A DNA stretch of 64,000 nucleotides from an uncultured Erythrobacter sp. (GTDB lineage Bacteria; Pseudomonadota; Alphaproteobacteria; Sphingomonadales; Sphingomonadaceae): positions 372,001 to 436,000 of the forward strand of contig NZ_CANLMB010000002.1 of NCBI RefSeq assembly GCF_947492365.1, written 5' to 3'. The notes under the pieces are model-generated. The model searched no databases. It saw only the letters and a list, made by a program, of their open reading frames with translations, and was not told where the DNA came from. Numbering within the stretch: position 1 is the first letter of the stretch; each line of letters opens with the position of its first letter. The translations under genes were made by a program, and so were the position numbers. Positions 54,068-62,091 of this stretch are shown here, piece by piece.

Positions 54068-56374
54068 TTAGAACTCGAACAGAGCCTCGATACCGATCTG
54101 GCGCCCCTTGGCGAGCGGCGAGAAGCTGCCCACTGCCGGGAAGGCGTCGAACGGACGGTTGACGCCATTGCCAAGCGGTCCGCCGAACGGCAGCTGCGTG
54201 TCACCGCCAACCTGCACTCCGTCGAGCAGGTTGCGCCCGTAAACCGAGAAGGACAGCCCATCCATCGGGGTGTTCCAGGTGATGTTGGCTTCGAGGTTCG
54301 CAATGTCCTGCACGTAACCGAAGTTGTTGTCGGTATAGGCAAACTCGTCGCGATACTGGAAGTTCACCCGGGTCAGGATCTCACTGGTCGGCAGCAGCAG
54401 CTCGTGGATGAAGCCAACGCCCCAGGTGATCTCGGGAACACGCGGCAGACGCAGGTCGAGGTCGGTCTGGTCGATCACGCCGTCGCCCGAAATGTCGAAC
54501 AGGATTGCGTCATAGCTATCATCGATCAGGCCCAGATTGGCGGTCACGATGAAGGTGTCGGTGATCCGCATGCGCGCTTCGGCTTCGAAACCGAGGATCG
54601 AAGCGTCGGCTGTGTTGAAAATCGACTGCGCGACCCCCGAGGCGGCCGAAGCCTGGTTCACTTCGCGCTGCATGTCCTGAATGTCGGTGTAGTAGGCCGC
54701 GACATTGACGGTGAGCGCGCCGTCAGCGCTCTGGAACTTGCCGCCGATCTCGTAATTGTCGACCCGTTCCTCATCGAAATTGAGGCTGCCGCCCGGAGCG
54801 AATGCGATGGCTTCGAACGCGTTCGCATTGGTGATGCGGAAGTTGTAGCCGCCGCTGCGATAGCCGCGGGTCCAATGCGCATAGACCTGACTGTCGTTGA
54901 ACTCGTATTGCAGGCCGAGCTTGGGCGACCAGTTGGTGAAGCGAACCCGGTCGGAGAAGCCGTTGTTCTCGGTAGGGATGATCGAGTTGGTGCCGGTGGT
55001 CGGGCAAGTGCCCTCGACCACCGAACAGGCCACGCGCGGGCGCACATAGGTGACGTCGGCGTCCTTGGTCTCCTGGCTCCAGCGCAGGCCTGCGATCACC
55101 GAAAGCGCGTCGGTGACGTAGAACTGGCCATTGGCAAAGGCACCCAGCACTTCGTGATCCTGCGCACCGCCGCCGAAGAAGGTCGGCGCGTTGATGATGT
55201 TGCGCACCTCTGTGTAAGCGATCGACTGGTCAAAGTAGAATGCGCCCACTGTGAGGTCGAACGCATCGGCCGACACGGCATAGCGCAGCTCGTTCGAGAT
55301 CTGGTCCTGCTCGGTCTCGGTGCCCGAATGGAAGATGAAGTTCGGGGTTGCATCGATGTCAGCATCGGTGGTGTTCGCAAAGTCGCGATAGCCGAAGATG
55401 TTGGTCAGCGTGCCCGGCCCGATGTCCAGCTCAGCGGTGAGCGAGGCGTTGATCGTCTCATTGGTGTAGGAGCCGCGATTGTCGATCGCAAAGTCAAACG
55501 TGTCACGCTCAAAAAGCCCGCGATTCTGCGCCGCCGGACCGTCGCCTTCGCTGTCGAAATAGTCGATCTTGCCGGTCAGGGTGAGATCGCCCAGACGCGC
55601 TTCGAGCGCGCCGCGAAGGATATAGGTTTCCGCCGCGCCGTGGTTGGACCCGTCAAAGCTGTTCTGGAAGTAGCCTTCGTCATTGTTGTAGTAGGCGCCG
55701 AGTTTGAAGAGCAGCACGTCTTCGACGATCGGGCCGGAAACGACGCCGCTGACAGTGTAGTTCGCGCCGCCGCGCCCGCCATCGACAAACGGTCCGTCAA
55801 CCGCCGCGCGAAACTTGCCCTGGAAATCCTCGGTCGGGTTGCCGGTGTTGATCAGAACCGCGCCGCCGGTGACGTTGCGGCCGAACAGCACACCTTGCGG
55901 GCCGCGCAGGATCTCAACGCTATCAAGGTCGAACAGGTCGAACACGACGCCGCCATTGGTGCCGAGATAGACGCCGTCGACGAACACGCCGACGGTCGGG
56001 TCAATCGACGGGATCGAGGAGTTGATGCCAAGCCCGCGGATCGAGAAGTTCGCCTGTCCGCGGCTGGTCCCGATCTGGTCGAGCGAGACGTTGGGCGCGG
56101 AGAAGGTCAGGCCCTGGACATCGCGAACCTTGAAGGCCTCAAGCGTGTCGGCGTTGAACGCGGTGACGGCCAGCGGTACGTCTTGCACATCCTCGGGATC
56201 TTGCGTCTTGGTGCCGGTGACCACGATGGTGCCGATGCTGTCCAGCGTGCCGGTGCGCTCTTCGGTGTCTTCGACGTCGCCGTCAGTTGCCTGGGCGTGT
56301 GCGGCAAAGGGCGTGGCCGCGACCGAGCAGAGAAGAAGGGCAGCAAGACGCTGTGAGGGGGTGCGGAAGTTCAT
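54068..56374 (-). CDS. TonB-dependent outer-membrane receptor
   Basis: 768 residues. Signal peptide (about 1-28, ending AHAQA), then a TonB-box-like IGTIVVTGTKT near residue 47, a plug with QDVPLAVTAFNADTLEAF and SIRGLGINSS, and a 22-strand barrel ending in EALFEF. The pattern (VQDVPLAVT..., GVFVDGVYLG) is the sphingomonad type often used for complex carbon or natural products; the ligand is not known. Confidence 0.92.
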   Translation of the reverse strand: MNFRTPSQRLAALLLCSVAATPFAAHAQATDGDVEDTEERTGTLDSIGTIVVTGTKTQDPEDVQDVPLAVTAFNADTLEAFKVRDVQGLTFSAPNVSLDQIGTSRGQANFSIRGLGINSSIPSIDPTVGVFVDGVYLGTNGGVVFDLFDLDSVEILRGPQGVLFGRNVTGGAVLINTGNPTEDFQGKFRAAVDGPFVDGGRGGANYTVSGVVSGPIVEDVLLFKLGAYYNNDEGYFQNSFDGSNHGAAETYILRGALEARLGDLTLTGKIDYFDSEGDGPAAQNRGLFERDTFDFAIDNRGSYTNETINASLTAELDIGPGTLTNIFGYRDFANTTDADIDATPNFIFHSGTETEQDQISNELRYAVSADAFDLTVGAFYFDQSIAYTEVRNIINAPTFFGGGAQDHEVLGAFANGQFYVTDALSVIAGLRWSQETKDADVTYVRPRVACSVVEGTCPTTGTNSIIPTENNGFSDRVRFTNWSPKLGLQYEFNDSQVYAHWTRGYRSGGYNFRITNANAFEAIAFAPGGSLNFDEERVDNYEIGGKFQSADGALTVNVAAYYTDIQDMQREVNQASAASGVAQSIFNTADASILGFEAEARMRITDTFIVTANLGLIDDSYDAILFDISGDGVIDQTDLDLRLPRVPEITWGVGFIHELLLPTSEILTRVNFQYRDEFAYTDNNFGYVQDIANLEANITWNTPMDGLSFSVYGRNLLDGVQVGGDTQLPFGGPLGNGVNRPFDAFPAVGSFSPLAKGRQIGIEALFEF

Positions 56375-56491
56375 TCAGAAAGTCTCCGGTTGGAAAGGGG
56401 TGTCGGCCCATAAAAAGTAGGTTCCGCGATTGCAACCCGCCGTGCTCGCAATCCGCCCAACGGCCAGCCTGATCGGTCAGGTGACGAGCGC

Positions 56492-59266
56492 TCAGACCTT
56501 CTCGTGCTCGCGCTGACGCTGGTCGCTGGCTGCGTCGAGCAACTCGGCTTCGATTTCGGCCAGACGGTTGGGCTTGGTCACCTTTCCGCCTGTCAGATCG
56601 GTGACATAGAACGTGTCGGAGGCGACCTCGCCATAGGCCGTCACATGCGCCGACTGGACGATCAGATTGGCCTTGTAGAGCGCATGGGCAAGCCGGTTGA
56701 GCAGTGCCGGTCGGTCGCGCGCGGTGACTTCGATAACGGTGAAATGGTTGGAGGCGGTGTTGTCGAAATTGACCTCGGGTGCGACCGAAAATGCCTTGGC
56801 GCGCGAATGCGAGAGCGGACGCGCTGCGAGTTTGGGCACCAGCTCGACTTCGGCCAGCAATGCATCGTGAATGCCCTTCTTGAGACGCTCGATCTGATTG
56901 TCTTCGCGCAGAGGCTCTTCATGCAGATCCTGAACGAGAAAGTTGTCGACCGCATATCCGTTCGAGGCGGTGTGAATGCGCGCATCGATGATGTTCGCGC
57001 CCGCCAGATGGATGCCGCCCGCGATACGGTAGAACAGGCCGGGATGGTCGGCAGCGATCACACTGACCAGAGTGGCTCCGCGCTCTTCATCCACCTCGCA
57101 GCGGATCGACAGGCGATCTTCGAGCCGCCGGGCTTCTTCGTACTGGACGAGGTTCTTGGCGATGATGTCTTCCGGCTCGGCGATCCAGTAAGCATCGCCG
57201 AGCAGCTCGCCCACCTCCTCCACCAGATGGGCCTTGTCGCCCAGCTCTTCGGCCACGCCAGCTTTGCGCGCCTTGACCCGCTCCTTTCGGCCCGTGCGCT
57301 TGTGGCCCAGCCGCAGTCGCTCCTGCGCGGCGTCGTAAAGCTCGCCCAGCAGTTGGCCTTTCCAGCTGTTCCACGTGCCGGGGCCGACCGCGCGGATATC
57401 GACTGCGGTCAGGATCGCGAGGTTGCGCAGCCGGTCGAGGCTCTTCACCTCGGCGACGAAATCCTCGATTGTCTTGGGATCGGTTAGGTCGCGTTTCTGC
57501 GCGGTTGAACTCATCAAGAGATGTTGCAAGACCAGCCACTGGACCAGCTCGGTTTCGCGCGCGGTCAGGCCGAAACGCGGGCACAGCTCCTGCGCAACCT
57601 CTGCCCCCAAAACCGAATGATCGCCCCCGCGTCCTTTGGCTATGTCGTGGAGCAGCACCGCGACAAACAGCGCGCGGCGCGATGCGACTTTGTGAATCTG
57701 CTTGGTCGCGCGCGGGTGGTCATCTTCGAGCAATCCGCGCTCGATCTGGCTGAGAAGGCCAATGGCGCGGATCGTGTGCTCATCGACTGTGTAGTGGTGA
57801 TACATGTCGAACTGCATCTGGGCATTGACCCGCCCGAAATCGGGCACGAAGCGGCCAAAGACACCCGCCTCGTTCATCCAGCGCAGCGCCGATTCAGGAT
57901 CGTTGCGCCCTCCCAGAAGTTCGAGGAACAGAGCGTTGGCACGTGCATCGCGGCGCACTTTTTTGTCGATTCTACGCGAGTCCCGGTCCGCCTGCCGCAT
58001 GGTTTCCGGATGCACTTCGAGACCTTCGGCCTCGGCCAGCTGGAACAGCTCGATCAGGCGCACCGGATCCTCGGTAAACCATTTGTCGCTTGGCGCTTTC
58101 AGCCGTCCGCCTTCGACAATGTAGTTCTTGAGGTAGCGCGGGCGCGCGGCCCATCCGGCAAAGAACCCGCTGCGGGTGCGTTTCTTGGCGACCTTGTCGT
58201 CGAGATGCGAGAGGAACACGCCGGTCAGGCTGCCAACCCGCTTTGCCTGAAGGAAGTAGAATTGCATGAAGCGCTCGACCGCGCTCTTGCCCGGACGGTC
58301 GGCGAATTTCATGCGTGCCGCGATCTCTCGCTGCAGATCGAATGTGAGGCGATCCTCGGCGCGGTTTGTCAGCACATGCATGTGGCAACGCACTGCGAGC
58401 AGGAACGCCTCGGCGCGGCGGAAACTGCGATATTCGGGGCGGGTGAGCAGGCCCACCTCGACCAGATCGGCAGCGCTTTCGACGCGGTGCAAATTCTTGC
58501 CGATCCAGTAAAGCGTCTGGAGATCGCGCAGGCCGCCTTTGCCTTCTTTCACATTGGGTTCAACGACATAGCGGCTGTCGCCCATGCGTTTGTGGCGCTG
58601 GTTGCGCTCGGCCAGTTTGTCGGTGAGGAACTGCCGCTCGTTTCCGCGCACGACCTCGGCCCAGAAACGTTGGCGCAGCTCCGCATACAGGTCCTGATCG
58701 CCCCAGATCAGTCGCCCTTCGAGCAGGGCGGTGTAGATCGTCAGGTCTTCCTTCGCCATCCGCATCGTATCGGCGATTGTGCGGCTGGAATGGCCGACCT
58801 TCAGCCCCAGATCCCACAGCAGATAAAGCATCGCTTCAATCACCTGCTCGCACCATGGCGAGCGTTTCATCGGCGTGACAAAGGCGATATCGACATCGGA
58901 ATGCGGCGCCATTTCCGCGCGGCCGTAACCGCCGACTGCCAGCACTGTAAGCCGTTCGGCAGCGGTGCGATTTGCGACCGGATAGACATGCTCGGTGACG
59001 TAATCATGGATTACCCGCACCAGCTGATCGGTCATGAACGCATAGCCCAGCGTGATTTCGTGGCCCGCAGACGGCTTGTCCAAAAGCCGCGCTTCGAGCT
59101 CCGCGCGGCCAGCCTCCAGCGCGGCTTGGAGCGCTTTGAGCACAGCGGGCCTTGCAGCTTCGCCGTGCTCCTGCGCCAAGGCAGAAACCTCGCCGGTCAG
59201 CTCGCGGCGATTGATGATCGCGCGCTGACGGGGGACGCGGCGACTGGGTAGGCTCCAGTCGGTCAT
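56492..59266 (-). CDS. glnD: [Protein-PII] uridylyltransferase/uridylyl-removing enzyme
   Basis: 924 residues, full GlnD. Nucleotidyltransferase motif GGYGRAEMAPHSDVDIAF (Asp124 and Asp126 bind metal), HD domain (VLLHDIAKGRGGDHSVLG), and two C-terminal ACT domains (LVSVIAADHPGLFYRI and FTVIEVTARDRPALLNRL). It modifies PII protein according to glutamine and so sets nitrogen regulation. The PII and GS genes are elsewhere. Confidence 0.97.
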   Translation of the reverse strand: MTDWSLPSRRVPRQRAIINRRELTGEVSALAQEHGEAARPAVLKALQAALEAGRAELEARLLDKPSAGHEITLGYAFMTDQLVRVIHDYVTEHVYPVANRTAAERLTVLAVGGYGRAEMAPHSDVDIAFVTPMKRSPWCEQVIEAMLYLLWDLGLKVGHSSRTIADTMRMAKEDLTIYTALLEGRLIWGDQDLYAELRQRFWAEVVRGNERQFLTDKLAERNQRHKRMGDSRYVVEPNVKEGKGGLRDLQTLYWIGKNLHRVESAADLVEVGLLTRPEYRSFRRAEAFLLAVRCHMHVLTNRAEDRLTFDLQREIAARMKFADRPGKSAVERFMQFYFLQAKRVGSLTGVFLSHLDDKVAKKRTRSGFFAGWAARPRYLKNYIVEGGRLKAPSDKWFTEDPVRLIELFQLAEAEGLEVHPETMRQADRDSRRIDKKVRRDARANALFLELLGGRNDPESALRWMNEAGVFGRFVPDFGRVNAQMQFDMYHHYTVDEHTIRAIGLLSQIERGLLEDDHPRATKQIHKVASRRALFVAVLLHDIAKGRGGDHSVLGAEVAQELCPRFGLTARETELVQWLVLQHLLMSSTAQKRDLTDPKTIEDFVAEVKSLDRLRNLAILTAVDIRAVGPGTWNSWKGQLLGELYDAAQERLRLGHKRTGRKERVKARKAGVAEELGDKAHLVEEVGELLGDAYWIAEPEDIIAKNLVQYEEARRLEDRLSIRCEVDEERGATLVSVIAADHPGLFYRIAGGIHLAGANIIDARIHTASNGYAVDNFLVQDLHEEPLREDNQIERLKKGIHDALLAEVELVPKLAARPLSHSRAKAFSVAPEVNFDNTASNHFTVIEVTARDRPALLNRLAHALYKANLIVQSAHVTAYGEVASDTFYVTDLTGGKVTKPNRLAEIEAELLDAASDQRQREHEKV

Positions 59267-59309
59267 GGCGTCTCCCTTTGCGTTTCTAGGCGGTCAGTGC
59301 GGGCCCGGC

Positions 59310-61028
59310 CTAAGCCGAGGCCAGCAATTTGGTGTAGGTTTCGCGCAGGCTCTTCTTGTCGATCTTCTGTGTGCCGAGACGCGGAAGCTTCTCGTCAGTG
59401 ACCCAGATATGTTCGACAAGCGGCACCTTGAACGGCGCGATCCGCGATAGCAGGAATTCGCGCAATGCGCCCGGCTCCATCGCGTCGCGGCCATCTTTCA
59501 CGCGGAAGATAGCTGCAGGAACTTCGCCCATCCGGTCATCGGGAAGGCCGAAGACCGAACATTCGGCGATGTCGTCATGCGCGTAAATGGCGTCTTCAAC
59601 CTCGATGCAGGTGATGTTCTCACCGCCGCGGATGATGATGTCTTTCTTGCGGTCAACGATATAGAGATAGCCGTCTTCGTCGAGATAACCGAGATCGCCG
59701 GTGCGGAAGAACCGGTCCGCGGTGAAGGCCTTGGTGGTGGCTTCTTCATTGTTCCAATAGCCGCGGAAATTGGCGACCGAACGGATGCAGACCTCGGCGA
59801 CACTGCCCTGCGGGACTGGATTGCCGTCATCATCGAGGATGCCGATTTCCACCAGCGGCAGCGAGGCGCGGCCGGTCGATCCGGGCTTGGCAATATAGTT
59901 CTCGTTGAAATTGCCGCAGCCGACCGCGTTGGTTTCGGTGAGGCCATAGCCAAGGATCGGGAAACCGCCGGGGAAGGCTTCCTTGATCTTGGTGACATGT
60001 TCCAGCGGACGCGGCGCACCGCCAGCGGCAAAGCTCTTGCACGCCGACAGGTCATACTGGTCCTTGTTGGGATGGGTCGCGATTTCATAGCTCATCAGCG
60101 GAACGCCGACGAAGTAGGAAACTTTCTCCCGGTCCATCAATTGTAGCGCGGTCTCAGCATCCCATTTGGGCATCAGCACCAGTTTGCGCGCAATGGCATA
60201 GGATTGAAGGAACAGCGGCACTTCGCCGGTCACATGGAACAGCGGGACCGCGACCAGCGCGCAAGGCTGTGAGCTGACATCCTGCCCTTGGCTTTCGAGC
60301 AGCACCTTGGCCATCGCGCTTTGCGCGACATAGTTCAGCACACCAGCAACAACGCCGCGATGGTCGGAGAAAGCTCCTTTGGACTGGCCGGTCGAACCCG
60401 ACGTGTAGAGGATCGTCGCCAGATCATCGGGGCCGAGCGTGCCGAGTTTGGCCATCGCTTGCGAAGTTTCAAAGCTGGCGGGAGCTTTCCAGATATTCTT
60501 GAGGCCGTCCGACGGAGCAGTGTGCTCCATCATCACCAGCTTGGCGGAGTGGACGGTGCCTTCGAGCCGAGCGGCGCGGCCAGCATCGGCGAGCACGATT
60601 TTGCACTCGGCAAGGCGGATGCCGTAAGCAAGCTCGTCACCCGACCAGAAGCCGTTGAGCAAAGTCACACAGCCGCCGGCCATGGCGATGCCCATATAGG
60701 CGATCATCCAGTTGACAGAATTGCGCGCCGCAATCCCGATCCGGTCGCCGGTTTCAACGCCGTGATCGAGCACGAGGCTTTCTGCCACGCAGACAGCCGC
60801 CCCGTAAGCATCGCCAAAGGTCAGGCGCAGATCGCCGTCGACCAGAAACTCGACATCCTTATGCTCGTTGCAGAAATGCGCGAAGTAATGCGCTAATGTC
60901 GGCGGTGATGTGGTGAAGGTCGGCATTTCAACGCCGTCTTGAACAAAGGGCGTGGTGTGAAACGGCTGACCTTCCTTGGTCAGTTCGCCGATAATCGCCT
61001 CTAGCGCAGTGTCCAGCTGGGTGGGCAT
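59310..61028 (-). CDS. Acyl-CoA synthetase (class I adenylate-forming)
   Basis: 572 residues from the ATG at 61028 (ribosome binding site aaggaga). AMP-binding motifs: ILYTSGSTGQSKGAFSDH, YGLTETNAVG, FRTGDLGYLDEDGYLYIVDR and the C-terminal Lys in RLGTQKIDKKSLR. It activates a carboxylic acid to acyl-AMP, then acyl-CoA. The substrate is unknown; fatty or aromatic acids are possible. It is on the minus strand, downstream of and divergent from lgt. Confidence 0.9.
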   Translation of the reverse strand: MPTQLDTALEAIIGELTKEGQPFHTTPFVQDGVEMPTFTTSPPTLAHYFAHFCNEHKDVEFLVDGDLRLTFGDAYGAAVCVAESLVLDHGVETGDRIGIAARNSVNWMIAYMGIAMAGGCVTLLNGFWSGDELAYGIRLAECKIVLADAGRAARLEGTVHSAKLVMMEHTAPSDGLKNIWKAPASFETSQAMAKLGTLGPDDLATILYTSGSTGQSKGAFSDHRGVVAGVLNYVAQSAMAKVLLESQGQDVSSQPCALVAVPLFHVTGEVPLFLQSYAIARKLVLMPKWDAETALQLMDREKVSYFVGVPLMSYEIATHPNKDQYDLSACKSFAAGGAPRPLEHVTKIKEAFPGGFPILGYGLTETNAVGCGNFNENYIAKPGSTGRASLPLVEIGILDDDGNPVPQGSVAEVCIRSVANFRGYWNNEEATTKAFTADRFFRTGDLGYLDEDGYLYIVDRKKDIIIRGGENITCIEVEDAIYAHDDIAECSVFGLPDDRMGEVPAAIFRVKDGRDAMEPGALREFLLSRIAPFKVPLVEHIWVTDEKLPRLGTQKIDKKSLRETYTKLLASA

Positions 61029-61233
61029 GCGGGTATCTCTCCTTAATTTGCCCGCTTGATAGCAGGCTTGTCGTCGCCAGGGTCTGCCGCCAAGGGAAGC
61101 GGCGTTCGGAATGTGGTCGCGGCACATTGCAAGGCTTCCCCCGAAGTCTGCGCTGTGCCAAAAGCCTCCCCAAGCAGCGTCACAAGACGCAGGCCGGTCC
61201 GGCTTTGAAACTGTTTACTAAGGGGTTCCTTTC

Positions 61234-62091
61234 GTGCTGTCACTACTTGCTGCAAGCGGCGGCGCTGCAGACCCGATTTACTGGTCGGATTACAATCTCG
61301 GCGAGGCGCTGTTCTCGATCGGGTGGTTCGATTTGCGTTACTACAGCCTCGCCTATCTAATCGGCGTAATTTTTGCCTACTGGCACTTGTCGAAGATGAT
61401 CAAATCGCCCGGTGCACCGCTTGCGCAACGTCACGTTGATGACTTGTTCTTCTATTGCACGTTGGGCGTCATTCTGGGTGGCAGGATCGGCTATTCGGTC
61501 TTTTACCAACCCGGAATGTGGGAGAACCCGCTCGACGTGCTCAAATTGTGGGAAGGCGGGATGAGCTTCCACGGCGGACTAGTCGGCGTTCTCCTTGCAA
61601 TCTTGTGGGTGTCGCGGCGCGGAAATCTCTCATTCCTGCGCGTGTGCGACTATATTGCGGTCAATGTGCCGATGGGAATGCTATTGGGCCGACTCGCCAA
61701 TTACAATAATGGCGAGCTATGGGGCCGCGCGGCCGACGTTCCGTGGGCCATGATCTTCGCCAAAGCAGACGAAGTGCCCCGCCACCCCAGCCAGCTCTAC
61801 CAGGCGGGCCTTGAAGGGCTCGCATTGCTGATTATCCTGATGCTGCTTTTCTGGAAGACCAATGCGCGGTTCCGTCCGGGTTTGCTGGTGGGCGTTTTCA
61901 CGCTCGGCATGGGAATTGCGCGCTTTGTTAACGAATTTTTCCGCGAACCAGATGCACAACTGGCTGACTTTGTTGTGCGAACCGGACTATCGATGGGTCA
62001 ATGGCTGACTATACCGCTGATACTGACTGGATTGATTGTCACGATCTACGCCGTGACTCGCAAACCCGTGGGGACGGGCAGCGCAGCCTAG
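61234..62091 (+). CDS. lgt: Prolipoprotein diacylglyceryl transferase
   Basis: 285 residues with a GTG start. Lgt signatures: YYSLAYLIGVIFAYWH, GGMSFHGGLVG, LLGRLANYNNGELWGR (the Lgt box), and HPSQLYQAGLEG. Seven TM helices fit. It adds diacylglycerol to the lipobox Cys, as needed by the lipoproteins listed above. Its 3' end overlaps the start of the next ORF by 91 bp in another frame. Confidence 0.96.
   Translation: MLSLLAASGGAADPIYWSDYNLGEALFSIGWFDLRYYSLAYLIGVIFAYWHLSKMIKSPGAPLAQRHVDDLFFYCTLGVILGGRIGYSVFYQPGMWENPLDVLKLWEGGMSFHGGLVGVLLAILWVSRRGNLSFLRVCDYIAVNVPMGMLLGRLANYNNGELWGRAADVPWAMIFAKADEVPRHPSQLYQAGLEGLALLIILMLLFWKTNARFRPGLLVGVFTLGMGIARFVNEFFREPDAQLADFVVRTGLSMGQWLTIPLILTGLIVTIYAVTRKPVGTGSAA

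Noticed and set aside
53933..56356. 807-codon open frame opposite the TonB receptor gene
   Set aside because: It mirrors the receptor in the antisense direction, and the protein lacks any fold or motif. GC-rich codon use keeps antisense frames open in this genome.
57521..59251. 576-codon open frame opposite glnD
   Set aside because: Antisense shadow of a full-length, motif-complete GlnD.
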